Shown here: in pieces, positions 1 to 7,314 of the stretch
Layout: the number at the start of each line of letters is the position of its first letter
Numbering within the stretch: the stretch's first letter is position 1
DNA from: Acidobacteriaceae bacterium
GTDB lineage: Bacteria > Acidobacteriota > Terriglobia > Terriglobales > Acidobacteriaceae
Length of the DNA stretch: 17,780 nt
Assembly (NCBI GenBank): GCA_027311125.1
Contig: DAICZO010000205.1
Location: 1-17,780 of the forward strand
Direction of reading: 5' to 3'
Translations under genes and position numbers: made by a program
The notes under the pieces: model-generated
The model's input: only the letters and a program-made list of their open reading frames with translations
Told to the model about the DNA's origin: nothing
Databases searched by the model: none

Positions 1-1
1 G

Positions 2-1225
2 CTGTACCCCATCTGGTTCACGCAGAGTACCCTTGCCCATGCCGACATATTCGCCGCCGCCTTCACTCTCTGGGCACTCGCCTTCTATCTCGCTCCATCC
101 GGAGAACGCCCCAACCGTAATCCCGTCATGGCTGCGCTACTATTCTCTCTGGCGGCCCTCTCTAAAGAGACAGCGATCGTCGCCCCTTCTGCTCTTGCAC
201 TCTGGCAAGCAGTACTGCTCCTCCAACGCCGTCGCGACCCGCATGCATTCCGCGAAAGCCTCCGCAGGCTAGCCGCGCTCATCGTCCCGGTCATTCCGCT
301 CGCAGCTTGGTACACCTACCACTACCACCACACAGGTTTCGTCTTCGGCAACCCCGAGTTCCTCCGCTACAACGCCACCGCCAACCTGGGTCCTCTCAGA
401 ATCCTGCTCTCGCTTTGGCACCGGATCGTACACCTGACAATACACATGAACCTCTTCGTCCCCGTTCTGTGTGCTTTGGCAGCGCTATTCATACCGGTCA
501 CCAATCCCGACGCCCCACATTCTCTCCCCCGTTCGGCGAGGCACACGATCGCCGTTGTACTCATCGCCAACCTCATCGCCTTCTCTATCCTCGGTGGAGC
601 TCTGCTCACCCGATACCTGCTACCTCTCTATCCGCTGGAGATCCTCCTCTGCGTCTCTGTATGGCGCAGGCACCTGCAGCAGTGGTGGGCGCTCGCCGCA
701 CTCTCTGCGATTGCCTTCCTCTCGGCCCTCTGGATCAATCCTCCATACACCTTCGCACCCGAAGACAACCTTACCTACCGCAACATGATCGCCCTCCATC
801 AGCAAGCCGTCGCCATGATCGCGCATCGTTTCCCCCAGGCCACGGTTCTCACTGGCTGGCCCGCCACCTCCGAACTCGCCCGCCCAGAGATCGGCTACAC
901 TCGCCGCCCCATCAAGATCTTCGCCGTCCAGAACTTCTCGCTCGACCAAATCCAGAAGGCTGCAGCCGACCCCGGTCAATTCGACACAGCCCTGCTCTTT
1001 TCCACCAAATGCATGCCTCTGCCTGGCCACCTCGACCTGGGAAAACTCAACCGCACCGCAGACACCGAATATTTCGACTTCCATAGCGACCTTCCACCCG
1101 TTCAGGCCGCTGCACTCCTGCATGGCCACCTCCTCTGGCAGGCCAGTCGCAACTGCGAGTGGGTCGCGATCCTCCGTTTTCCCCGCATCGTCAACGCCGC
1201 GCTCATCCCTCCTTCCTTGCACTGA
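2..1225 (+). CDS. Polytopic membrane glycosyltransferase-like protein (GT39/PMT type), 5' truncated
   Basis: The frame is open from base 2 to a TGA at 1223-1225 (407 residues), so the ATG at 128 is internal and the true start lies left of the window. The visible part is a string of hydrophobic segments (about residues 12-30, 43-62, 90-110, 135-160, 175-200 and 220-240), followed by a soluble C-terminal domain of about 170 residues. Short loops such as WFTQSTLAHADIF and LSKETAIVAP are typical of the C-terminal half of the TM core in GT39/GT83-like lipid-linked sugar transferases. Such enzymes move a sugar from a polyprenyl-phosphate carrier onto a protein or lipid in the inner membrane. The catalytic acidic loop near the N-terminus would be off the window, so activity cannot be judged. 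The next gene starts 18 bases downstream, suggesting cotranscription. Family is inferred from topology and loop style; substrate is unknown. Confidence 0.7.
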   Translation: MYPIWFTQSTLAHADIFAAAFTLWALAFYLAPSGERPNRNPVMAALLFSLAALSKETAIVAPSALALWQAVLLLQRRRDPHAFRESLRRLAALIVPVIPLAAWYTYHYHHTGFVFGNPEFLRYNATANLGPLRILLSLWHRIVHLTIHMNLFVPVLCALAALFIPVTNPDAPHSLPRSARHTIAVVLIANLIAFSILGGALLTRYLLPLYPLEILLCVSVWRRHLQQWWALAALSAIAFLSALWINPPYTFAPEDNLTYRNMIALHQQAVAMIAHRFPQATVLTGWPATSELARPEIGYTRRPIKIFAVQNFSLDQIQKAAADPGQFDTALLFSTKCMPLPGHLDLGKLNRTADTEYFDFHSDLPPVQAAALLHGHLLWQASRNCEWVAILRFPRIVNAALIPPSLH

Positions 1226-1243
1226 CGCTCTATACTCATACGT

Positions 1244-2884
1244 GTGCTGAGGCCTCTCCTAATCCGTTTCACGCCGCGCCGTCTGTGGCTTCTCGCTGTT
1301 ATTCTTTTCGCCACCGGTCTGTCCGCTACCGCGCAGAATCCTTCCGCTGCAGATGATCGTGGCACAGGGGGACGACTGGTTCTCGTCCTGCCCTTCGACA
1401 ACCGATCTGGCCAGCCGAATCTTGCCTGGATCGGTGACTCTTTCCCTGACACCCTCAATCAACGCCTCAACTCGGCTGGCTTTCTCACAATCACTCGCGA
1501 CGACCGCCAGTATGCTCTCGATCACCTCGGTCTCCCTGTAGACTTCCGGCCCACCCGGGCCACCACAATCCGCATTGCGCAGACCCTCGACGCAGACTAT
1601 GTCGTTGTTGGCAGCTACACCATCAACAACGGACGTATTACTGTTCAGGCGCAGGTTCTCCAGATCAACCAACTCCGACTCTCCGCGCCTCTGGCAGACT
1701 CCAGCGATCTGGCGCGTCTTTTCGATGTCGAAAACTCCATTGCCTGGAAGATCGCACGCCAGCTCGATCCTAAGTTCAGCGTTGCCCTGCAGACCTTTCT
1801 CTCCGCCTCATCAGGAGTGAAGCTCAGCTCCTTTGAGAACTACATCCGTGGCATCTCTGCCAACTCAGCGCAGGAGCGTATCAAGCGTCTCCAACTCGCC
1901 GTTCAGGAGACCCCTACTTACTCCGCCGCGCTGCTCGCCCTTGGCAAGGCTCAGTACGCCGAGCGTGACTACGACCACGCGGCCACCACCCTCAGTAAAG
2001 TGCCTTCCAACGACCGCCTGGCCCTGGAAGCCGGCTTTTACCTCGGTCTTGCCCGCTTCAACGCCGCAAAGTACGCTGAAGCAGAGTCCGCGTTCGCCTT
2101 CGTCGCCAGCCGTCTTCCCCTTCCTGAAGTCGTCAACAATCAAGGGGTAGCAGCCAGTCGTCAAGGACACGACGCCACCCCGCTCTTCAAGCGTGCTTCC
2201 ACAGCCGATCCCAACGACGCCGACTACCACTTCAACCTCGCCGTATCTCTCCTCCGCCGCAACGACTTCAACGGAGCCCAGCGCGAAGTCGATGCATCTC
2301 TCAAGCTCCATCCCTCCGACACCGAAGCAGCCGATCTCCGCGACCGCATCGCAGCCGGGCGCAACCTTGCTCCTGTCACCTCCACCTCTACACCAGCCAT
2401 CAACAGCTTCGATCCTCTCGAACGCATCCGCCGAACCTACTCCGAAGCATCCTTCCGTCAGGCAGCCTTCCAACTCGACCAGATGCGTGCCCTTCGCATG
2501 GCCAATCTCTCTCCGGCCCAGCAGGCGACCGAGTATATTCAGCAAGGCCACGACTATCTCGCCCAGGGTCTAATCCCCGAAGCCGAGCAAGAGTTTCAAT
2601 CCGCTATTAGCTTCAGCCCCCAGAGCGCTGCCGCCCACGCTGGTCTTGCGCAGGTACGCGAACACAGCGGCAACCCGACCGACGCGGTATCCGAAGCGCA
2701 AGCTTCCATCAAGCTACAACCGAATGCGGCAGCATACCTCGTCCTTGCCCGCATCGAACTCGGTGCAAACCACCTGTCGGAATCCGCCCTCGACGTAAGC
2801 AAGGCTCTCCACCTCGAACCCAATAACTCAGCCGCACAAGGAATGCGGCAAGCACTCCAGTCCCGTGGACAATCTGTCCCCTAA
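1244..2884 (+). CDS. Exported CsgG/TolB-like domain plus TPR-repeat protein
   Basis: The 546-residue protein starts with GTG. No clear Shine-Dalgarno precedes it, so the start rests on the good signal peptide that follows (RLWLLAVILFATGLSATAQ, cleavage near residue 31). Residues about 45-175 resemble the FlgO/CsgG/TolB-N type alpha/beta domain: LVLVLPFDNRSG strand, IGDSFPDTLNQRL helix, LDADYVVVGSY strand. This domain is common in periplasmic proteins of the outer-membrane assembly type. From about residue 195 onward there are TPR-like helix pairs (about 220-255, 260-290, 325-360, 430-465, 470-500, 505-535), with a Ser/Thr/Pro-rich linker near 375-390. The expected role is a periplasmic scaffold; no enzymatic motif is seen. 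It lies between the truncated membrane transferase (18-base gap) and the NfeD protease (23-base gap). The exact partner is unknown. Confidence 0.8.
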   Translation: MLRPLLIRFTPRRLWLLAVILFATGLSATAQNPSAADDRGTGGRLVLVLPFDNRSGQPNLAWIGDSFPDTLNQRLNSAGFLTITRDDRQYALDHLGLPVDFRPTRATTIRIAQTLDADYVVVGSYTINNGRITVQAQVLQINQLRLSAPLADSSDLARLFDVENSIAWKIARQLDPKFSVALQTFLSASSGVKLSSFENYIRGISANSAQERIKRLQLAVQETPTYSAALLALGKAQYAERDYDHAATTLSKVPSNDRLALEAGFYLGLARFNAAKYAEAESAFAFVASRLPLPEVVNNQGVAASRQGHDATPLFKRASTADPNDADYHFNLAVSLLRRNDFNGAQREVDASLKLHPSDTEAADLRDRIAAGRNLAPVTSTSTPAINSFDPLERIRRTYSEASFRQAAFQLDQMRALRMANLSPAQQATEYIQQGHDYLAQGLIPEAEQEFQSAISFSPQSAAAHAGLAQVREHSGNPTDAVSEAQASIKLQPNAAAYLVLARIELGANHLSESALDVSKALHLEPNNSAAQGMRQALQSRGQSVP

Positions 2885-2907
2885 GCTCCATCGCGAGGTC
2901 CCATCCC

Positions 2908-4257
2908 ATGAGAATCCCGGTTCGGTTGGTACTTCCGCTCCTCCTACTCACCTGCCTGGCAGCGCTGGCCTCGCGCTTAGTAGCTCAATCATCAGAGCCA
3001 CTCCCAACCCAAACCGCTCCTCTCATCCTGCGTCTTACCATCCACGACACTATCCAACCCATCACCGCTGGATACCTGCAGCGTGGCCTGCATGAAGCTG
3101 CCAATCTACACGCAGCACTGGTAATCGTCTCCCTCGGCACCCCCGGAGGCCTGCTCGACTCCACCCGCAGCATGGTGCAGGACATCGAGTCCTCCCCAAC
3201 GCCCGTTGCCGTCTACATCGCTCCCACTGGCAGCCGCGCGGGCTCTGCAGGGTTCTTCCTCCTCGAAGCCGCAGATATCGCCGCGATGGCACCGGGAACC
3301 AACGCCGGAGCCGCTCACCCTATCCTCGCTGGCGGTCCCAGCGGCACCCAGATGGACCCCATCCTGAAAGAAAAGATGGAGAACGACGCCGCGGCCTTCC
3401 TCCGTTCCTACGTTATCCGCCGCGGCCGGAACGTCCAGGCAGCCGAAGATGCAGTCCGAAACTCCCGTTCCTACAGCGCCGACGAAGCGCTCCAACTCAA
3501 ACTCATCGACCTGGTCGCACCCAACGACGATGCACTCATCGCCGCTCTCGACGGACGCACCTTCCAACGCTTCGACGGTCCCGCTGTCACCCTGCACCTT
3601 CACGGAGCGACCTTACGAACCCTCCCCCCCTCGCTTCGTGAACGATTGCTGGGCAGGCTCACAAATCCCGATCTCGCCGTACTTCTCGTTGTCCTCGGAG
3701 GGCTGCTGCTCTACCTTGAATTCAACGTGCCCGGCACCATCGTGCCCGGGGCACTGGGAACCTTGCTCCTCCTTCTTGGCGTCTTCGGCCTAAATCTGCT
3801 ACCTGTCAGCCATACCGCAGTTCTTCTGCTTCTTGCCGCTATGGTCCTCATCATTCTGGAAGCCAAGTTTGCCACCCACGGGATCCTCGCACTCGCCGCT
3901 ATCGTCGCACTGATCTTCGGGTTGGCCACCCTCGTCGATGGCCCCATCCCCGATCTCCGCGTCCACATTGCCACTGCCATCGCCGCTGGTATCTCCTTTG
4001 GAGCTATCTCCCTTGCGCTCGCCTGGATCGCTCTCCGCGCACGGCGCAGCAAGGTCCTCACCGGCCCAACCGCAATGATCGGCGCGCCAGCCATCGCCCG
4101 GACCGATCTCACCCCCTCTGGTCAGGTTGAAGTCCGAGGTGAAATCTGGCAGGCAACCCTCCCATCAGACCTGACCTTGCCATCTGGAGCAACCGTACGC
4201 GTAGAAGGCGTTCAGGACCTCCTACTCCTCGTAAAGCCACACAATTCCAGCAAATAA
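2908..4257 (+). CDS. NfeD-type membrane-bound serine protease (ClpP-like, NfeD1b/STOPP)
   Basis: The 449-residue protein starts at ATG after a GCGAGG ribosome site. A signal/anchor (residues 5-26) is followed by a ClpP/crotonase-like protease domain (about 38-215). SLGTPGG (75-81) forms the oxyanion-type turn, and GSRAGSAGFF (108-117) carries the expected nucleophile Ser113. Lys156, in KMENDAAAF, aligns with the general-base lysine of the Ser-Lys dyad known from archaeal 1510-N. Four to five membrane helices follow (about 255-275, 280-298, 303-320, 325-345, 357-378). A C-terminal OB-fold NfeD domain (about 385-445) ends in VEGVQDLLLLVKP. This long form is known to pair with slipin/stomatin and to cleave hydrophobic C-terminal tails. 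A slipin gene lies only two genes downstream, supporting that partnership. Periplasmic or extracytoplasmic placement of the protease domain is inferred from the signal sequence. Confidence 0.93.
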   Translation: MRIPVRLVLPLLLLTCLAALASRLVAQSSEPLPTQTAPLILRLTIHDTIQPITAGYLQRGLHEAANLHAALVIVSLGTPGGLLDSTRSMVQDIESSPTPVAVYIAPTGSRAGSAGFFLLEAADIAAMAPGTNAGAAHPILAGGPSGTQMDPILKEKMENDAAAFLRSYVIRRGRNVQAAEDAVRNSRSYSADEALQLKLIDLVAPNDDALIAALDGRTFQRFDGPAVTLHLHGATLRTLPPSLRERLLGRLTNPDLAVLLVVLGGLLLYLEFNVPGTIVPGALGTLLLLLGVFGLNLLPVSHTAVLLLLAAMVLIILEAKFATHGILALAAIVALIFGLATLVDGPIPDLRVHIATAIAAGISFGAISLALAWIALRARRSKVLTGPTAMIGAPAIARTDLTPSGQVEVRGEIWQATLPSDLTLPSGATVRVEGVQDLLLLVKPHNSSK

Positions 4258-4336
4258 CGTCCTGTCGCGGTTATAACCCTCCTCCCGAGGTAAACTTATA
4301 GAGATTAAGTTCATCGCCAAAGGGAGTTCCGTCTTA
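4258..4336 (+). promoter_or_regulatory. Intergenic leader with two inverted repeats upstream of the beta-barrel gene
   Basis: The 79 bases between nfeD and the beta-barrel gene hold a perfect 10-bp palindrome, GGTTATAACC (4269-4278). They also hold an inverted repeat AACTTA (4293-4298) / TAAGTT (4306-4311) with a 7-base spacer. A strong ribosome site AAAGGGAG (4319-4326) lies 10 bases before the ATG at 4337. TATAAC (4272-4277) and TATAGA (4297-4302) could be -10 elements, but no convincing -35 accompanies either. The region is therefore a plausible independent promoter with an operator, seen only as sequence symmetry; no regulator can be named. Confidence 0.35.
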
Positions 4337-4999
4337 ATGCTGAATGTGTCTCGCCCGTCGTTTGTATGGAGTGCCGTCGTCTGCCTCTTGGCCTCCATCG
4401 CAGGATCATCAGCCCGCGCCCAGGCGCCCGTATCATTCTTGGATCGCCAACTGTCTCGTGTGGACCTTGCCGTGAGTGGCGTGGGTGAGATTACGAGCGC
4501 TGTCTCAGGAACCAACTACCTGAATGTCCCCATCACCCTTAAGGTCAGTACCACCGTCTCACCACTGGTAACCTTGCGTTACATCAAATCCCCCTACGTT
4601 GGACTTGAACTCAACTACGGATTCGCGCGTTACACCGAAAACTTCTCACCCTCCTCGACCATCATCGGCGGAGCCCAGACCAAGGCCACGGAGTACACCC
4701 TCGGCTACGTCGTCCACCCCCGACAAATCTTTGGCATCAAGCCCTTTGCAGCAGCAGGCGCCGGTACCATCGCCTTTAAACCCACTGTCCTCGGTGGCCA
4801 AGGCCTCCCCGAACAGGCCCGCGCAGCCTACTACTATGCACTTGGAGTAGAAGACACCGTCTTCTCCCCCCACTTTGGCGTTCGCGTACAAGTTCGCCAG
4901 GTCTTCTTCAAGGCCCCAGACTTTGGCCAGAACTATCTAACCATCAACCAGCACACAAATACACTGGAACCTGGCTTCGGCTTCTTCCTTCGGTTTTAG
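4337..4999 (+). CDS. Small outer-membrane beta-barrel protein
   Basis: The 220-residue protein starts at ATG with a good ribosome site. A signal peptide (about residues 1-28, ending SSARA before QAP) is followed by about 190 residues of alternating polar/hydrophobic strands rich in Tyr, Phe, Gly and Thr. Examples are VTLRYIKSPYVGLELNYGF and the strand ending the protein, GFGFFLRF. The terminal Phe is the usual BAM recognition residue. Length and pattern fit an 8-stranded OmpX/OmpW/OmpA-barrel-like protein; I cannot assign one family. It has no periplasmic OmpA C-domain. It sits between nfeD and the slipin gene, which are usually adjacent, so it may have been inserted into that unit or may report on outer-membrane state. 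Its TAG stop lies inside a 14-bp perfect palindrome. Confidence 0.78.
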   Translation: MLNVSRPSFVWSAVVCLLASIAGSSARAQAPVSFLDRQLSRVDLAVSGVGEITSAVSGTNYLNVPITLKVSTTVSPLVTLRYIKSPYVGLELNYGFARYTENFSPSSTIIGGAQTKATEYTLGYVVHPRQIFGIKPFAAAGAGTIAFKPTVLGGQGLPEQARAAYYYALGVEDTVFSPHFGVRVQVRQVFFKAPDFGQNYLTINQHTNTLEPGFGFFLRF

Positions 5000-5010
5000 T
5001 CCGCGGACTA
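4997..5010. repeat. 14-bp perfect palindrome over the barrel gene stop codon
   Basis: TAGTCCG is followed directly by its exact reverse complement CGGACTA. The first three bases are the TAG stop of the beta-barrel gene. With no loop, it is better suited to binding a dimeric protein than to forming a transcript hairpin, and it has no T-run, so it is not a normal terminator. Function is unknown. Confidence 0.45.
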
Positions 5011-5030
5011 CATCATTTCAGCGTCTGCTT

Positions 5031-5081
5031 TACAATCGCTCTGGCTGGCAAACTTGTTTGCCAGCCAGAGGTGCATTGCAC
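5031..5081 (+). promoter_or_regulatory. 28-base inverted repeat and SD-proximal symmetry upstream of the slipin gene
   Basis: The arm CTGGCTGGCAAAC (5041-5053) and its exact complement GTTTGCCAGCCAG (5056-5068) are separated only by TT. The right arm ends in the first bases of the slipin ribosome site AGAGG (5067-5071). A second small symmetric element, GTGCA-T-TGCAC (5071-5081), lies between the ribosome site and the ATG at 5085. A TACAAT -10-like hexamer is at 5031-5036, without a good -35. If it is used, the transcript would begin at or close to the hairpin. No T-run follows, so it is not a classical terminator. It could be a translation-occluding RNA hairpin, a 5'-end stabiliser or a DNA operator. 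Confidence 0.5.
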
Positions 5082-5084
5082 ACC

Positions 5085-5891
5085 ATGTCGATCCCAGTCC
5101 TGTTCGCCGTCGCGATTCTCATTCTCTACATACTCAATTCCATCAAGATTCTCAAGGAATATGAGCGTGGCGTAATCTTTCGTCTCGGCCGCGTCAAACA
5201 AGCCGCCGCAGGTCCGGGGGTTATTCTCGTCTTCAGCCCCCTCGACCAGATCGTCCGTGTGTCCCTCCGGCAGGAGGCCATGGAAGTACCTGCACAGGAC
5301 GTCATCACTCGCGACAACGTCACCCTCAAAGTCAATGCTGTCATCACGCTCCGCGTCGTCGACCCTACCAAGGCCGTCATCGAGGTTGCAAATTACATCT
5401 ACCAAACTTCCCAGTTCGCCCAGACCACCCTCCGCTCGGTCCTCGGGGAAGTCGACCTCGACGGTCTACTCGCTCATCGAGAGGCACTCAACCAGCGCAT
5501 CCAATCCATCATCGACGGACACACCGCTCCCTTCGGGGTCAAAGTTGTCTCCGTCGAAGTCAAACAAGTCGATATGCCGGAATCCATGCTCCGCGCCATG
5601 GCCAAACAAGCCGAGGCCGAACGCGAACGTCGAGCCAAAATCATCCATGCTGAAGGCGAATTCAACGCCGCTGCAAAGCTCGTGGAAGCCGCAGCTCTCA
5701 TGGCCACCCAGCCAATGACGTTACAACTCCGCTATCTCCAGACCCTTACCGAGATCGGTGTCGAAAAAAATACCACCATTGTCTTCCCACTACCCATGGA
5801 ACTCATGAATCTCTTCAACAAGACCTTCTCTCCAACGCCAGATACGATTCATTCAAGTTCTGCAAACCTTCCGCCAGAGAGAAAGGAATAG
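5085..5891 (+). CDS. Slipin / SPFH-band 7 membrane protein
   Basis: A TTG 27 bases upstream is in frame but lies inside the hairpin. ATG at 5085 is preferred because it puts the hydrophobic anchor at residues 2-20 and has AGAGG upstream (268 residues). Next come the slipin hallmark KEYERGVIFRLGRV, VSLRQEAMEVPAQDVITRDNV and the SPFH beta/alpha core to about residue 175. A charged coiled coil (AKQAEAERERRAKI) and a C-terminal oligomerisation helix near TLQLRYLQTLTEIG follow. The C-terminal tail ends in TTIVFPLPMELM, the hydrophobic kind of segment cleaved by NfeD-type STOPP proteases. Slipins form ring or cage oligomers in the inner membrane and organise membrane microdomains and protein quality control. 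The nfeD gene upstream is the expected partner. The SPOR gene begins 3 bases after its stop, so the two are very likely cotranscribed. Confidence 0.93.
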   Translation: MSIPVLFAVAILILYILNSIKILKEYERGVIFRLGRVKQAAAGPGVILVFSPLDQIVRVSLRQEAMEVPAQDVITRDNVTLKVNAVITLRVVDPTKAVIEVANYIYQTSQFAQTTLRSVLGEVDLDGLLAHREALNQRIQSIIDGHTAPFGVKVVSVEVKQVDMPESMLRAMAKQAEAERERRAKIIHAEGEFNAAAKLVEAAALMATQPMTLQLRYLQTLTEIGVEKNTTIVFPLPMELMNLFNKTFSPTPDTIHSSSANLPPERKE

Positions 5892-5894
5892 CCA

Positions 5895-6539
5895 GTGAAC
5901 AGTCAGTATCACAGCGATAGCAACCTTCAGGAATTGAACGACTCCGACGACCGCGAGATCTCGCTTGGCACCTCCACCGTTCTTGGAATCTTCTTCGCTC
6001 TTGCACTCGTCTGTGCTCTATTCTTCGGCTTTGGCTACTCGATGGGCCGACGCTCGGCGCAGTCTGGCCCCTCCTCCATCCAGACCGCATCCGGCCCAGC
6101 ATCGTCCAGTTCTACCAAGCCACTCTCAGGGACCTCTGCCACGCCAACAACATCCTCCACCAGCACAGCTCAGCCGACACCCGATGCCACCGAGAGCCAC
6201 AACTCTCCCACCGAGCAATCACCCACCGATAACCCTGCCGAGGCCGCCACTCCCGCCGCTGCATCCGTTGCACCACTCACGGCAAGCAAGCCGACCCCAA
6301 CTCCACCTGTGTCCATGGCAACCGGCTCGTTCGTCGTACAGATTGCGGCCGTCTCGCACAAACAGGATGCCGACATCCTCGTCTCTGCCCTCCAACGTCA
6401 TGGTTACGACGTAGCCATACATCAGGAGCCTCAGGACAAACTCCTGCACGTTCAGGTTGGCCCATTCACCGCTAAAAAAGACGCCGACGCCATGCGGCTG
6501 CGACTCCTCGCCGACGGCTACAACGCTATCGTCAAATAG
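5895..6539 (+). CDS. Single-pass SPOR-domain protein
   Basis: The 214-residue protein starts with GTG, 3 bases after the slipin stop. Its ribosome site (GAAAGGA) lies inside the end of the slipin gene, implying translational coupling. A short cytoplasmic N-terminus (1-27) is followed by one TM helix (about 28-49). A long Ser/Thr/Pro/Ala-rich periplasmic linker (about 55-135) leads to a C-terminal SPOR domain (about 138-214, SFVVQIAAVSHKQDADILV to the end, with the typical LHVQVGPFTAKKDADAM). SPOR domains bind peptidoglycan denuded of stem peptides at division septa. The architecture is that of FtsN- or DedD-like proteins, but there is no sequence support for calling it ftsN. Its neighbour suggests a link between slipin microdomains and the cell wall (inference). 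Confidence 0.9.
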   Translation: MNSQYHSDSNLQELNDSDDREISLGTSTVLGIFFALALVCALFFGFGYSMGRRSAQSGPSSIQTASGPASSSSTKPLSGTSATPTTSSTSTAQPTPDATESHNSPTEQSPTDNPAEAATPAAASVAPLTASKPTPTPPVSMATGSFVVQIAAVSHKQDADILVSALQRHGYDVAIHQEPQDKLLHVQVGPFTAKKDADAMRLRLLADGYNAIVK

Positions 6540-6552
6540 CAGATAAGAATCC

Positions 6553-6569
6553 GCCGCTACGAAAGCGGC
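6553..6569. terminator. Possible bidirectional hairpin between convergent SPOR and plsC genes
   Basis: GCCGCT (6553-6558) and AGCGGC (6564-6569) form a 6-bp GC-rich stem with a 5-base loop. It overlaps the last codons of plsC and lies 14 bases after the SPOR stop. The two genes converge here with only 17 bases between stops. There is no clear T-run on either strand, so this is a weak terminator candidate. Confidence 0.3.
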
Positions 6570-7273
6570 TGCATAGACGCTGGCAGCGCACGACCAATTG
6601 CCGACCGCACTGCGCCCATCAACTCCTCACGCGTCGTAAAGCATGCTGGATCCACGGCCTCCAGCACTTGCACCAAAGCCACCCCGGGCGTAATCGCAAC
6701 GCTCCCCTTACGCATCATCATCTCAGTCCCTGACAAAGCTATTGGCACAATCCACGCACCCGTCTCCTGCGCCAAATAAAATGGCCCTTTCTTGAATCCG
6801 GCTAGCCGCCCATCCTTTGAGCGTGTACCTTCTGGGAACACCATGATGTTCAATCCCGATCGCAGCGCTTCCGCAGCAGCTTCCACACTGGCCTTCGCAG
6901 CATCCCGACGGCTGCCCCGTTCCACGGGTACAAACTTTGCCATGCGCATCGCCCGGCCCAGCAGCGGAATCTTCATCAGTTCTTTCTTTAACAACACCGA
7001 ACTCCGTCCGGGCAGCAACGGCAACACTACCGGAGGGTCGAGATTCGAGACGTGGTTACACATGAAAATGCAGTTCCGCCCTGCGGGAACATGCTCCAAT
7101 CCAACGATCTCCGTACGTATCCCCGCCGCCCGTACCCCGGCATGTGCAATCCATATTCCCACCCGGTACAAGAGGCTGATATCACCCACCAGCAACGTAT
7201 ACGGAATCCCAAGCAGGCCAGCGGGCAGCCCGAGTGTCAAATAAACAAAAACCAGTTTCAAAGTAGCAAACAT
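6557..7273 (-). CDS. plsC: 1-acyl-sn-glycerol-3-phosphate acyltransferase
   Basis: The 238-residue protein starts at ATG. It has an N-terminal hydrophobic region (about 3-31) and then the acyltransferase block I NHVSNLD (His74-x4-Asp79, the catalytic pair). Block II is around KKELMKIPLLG, block III FPEGTRSKDGRL (146-157) and block IV the VPIAL segment. The enzyme adds the second acyl chain to lysophosphatidic acid at the inner membrane, giving phosphatidic acid for phospholipid synthesis. Length matches the plsC family. It is the last gene of the long minus-strand run, 41 bases downstream of mpl, and converges with the SPOR gene. A related lysolipid acyltransferase substrate cannot be excluded. 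The AGPAT motifs are complete. Confidence 0.9.
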   Translation of the reverse strand: MFATLKLVFVYLTLGLPAGLLGIPYTLLVGDISLLYRVGIWIAHAGVRAAGIRTEIVGLEHVPAGRNCIFMCNHVSNLDPPVVLPLLPGRSSVLLKKELMKIPLLGRAMRMAKFVPVERGSRRDAAKASVEAAAEALRSGLNIMVFPEGTRSKDGRLAGFKKGPFYLAQETGAWIVPIALSGTEMMMRKGSVAITPGVALVQVLEAVDPACFTTREELMGAVRSAIGRALPASMQPLS

Positions 7274-7314
7274 ACCACCTGTAGACTACCGCACCCTGGC
7301 CTTTTGCAGCACCC

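Noticed and set aside
128..1225. Taking ATG 128 as the start of the first gene
   Set aside because: The same frame is open to base 2 and encodes continuous membrane-protein sequence, so the gene is truncated by the window edge.
1865..2551. 228-residue minus-strand open frame within the TPR gene
   Set aside because: Gly/Val-rich shadow of the TPR coding frame; no ribosome site or family features.
5041..5068. Hairpin as a rho-independent terminator
   Set aside because: Neither strand has the following T-run; the 2-base gap also makes a tight loop.
5058..5084. TTG start extending the slipin by 9 residues
   Set aside because: It lies inside the hairpin with no ribosome site; the ATG at 5085 gives the normal slipin N-terminus.
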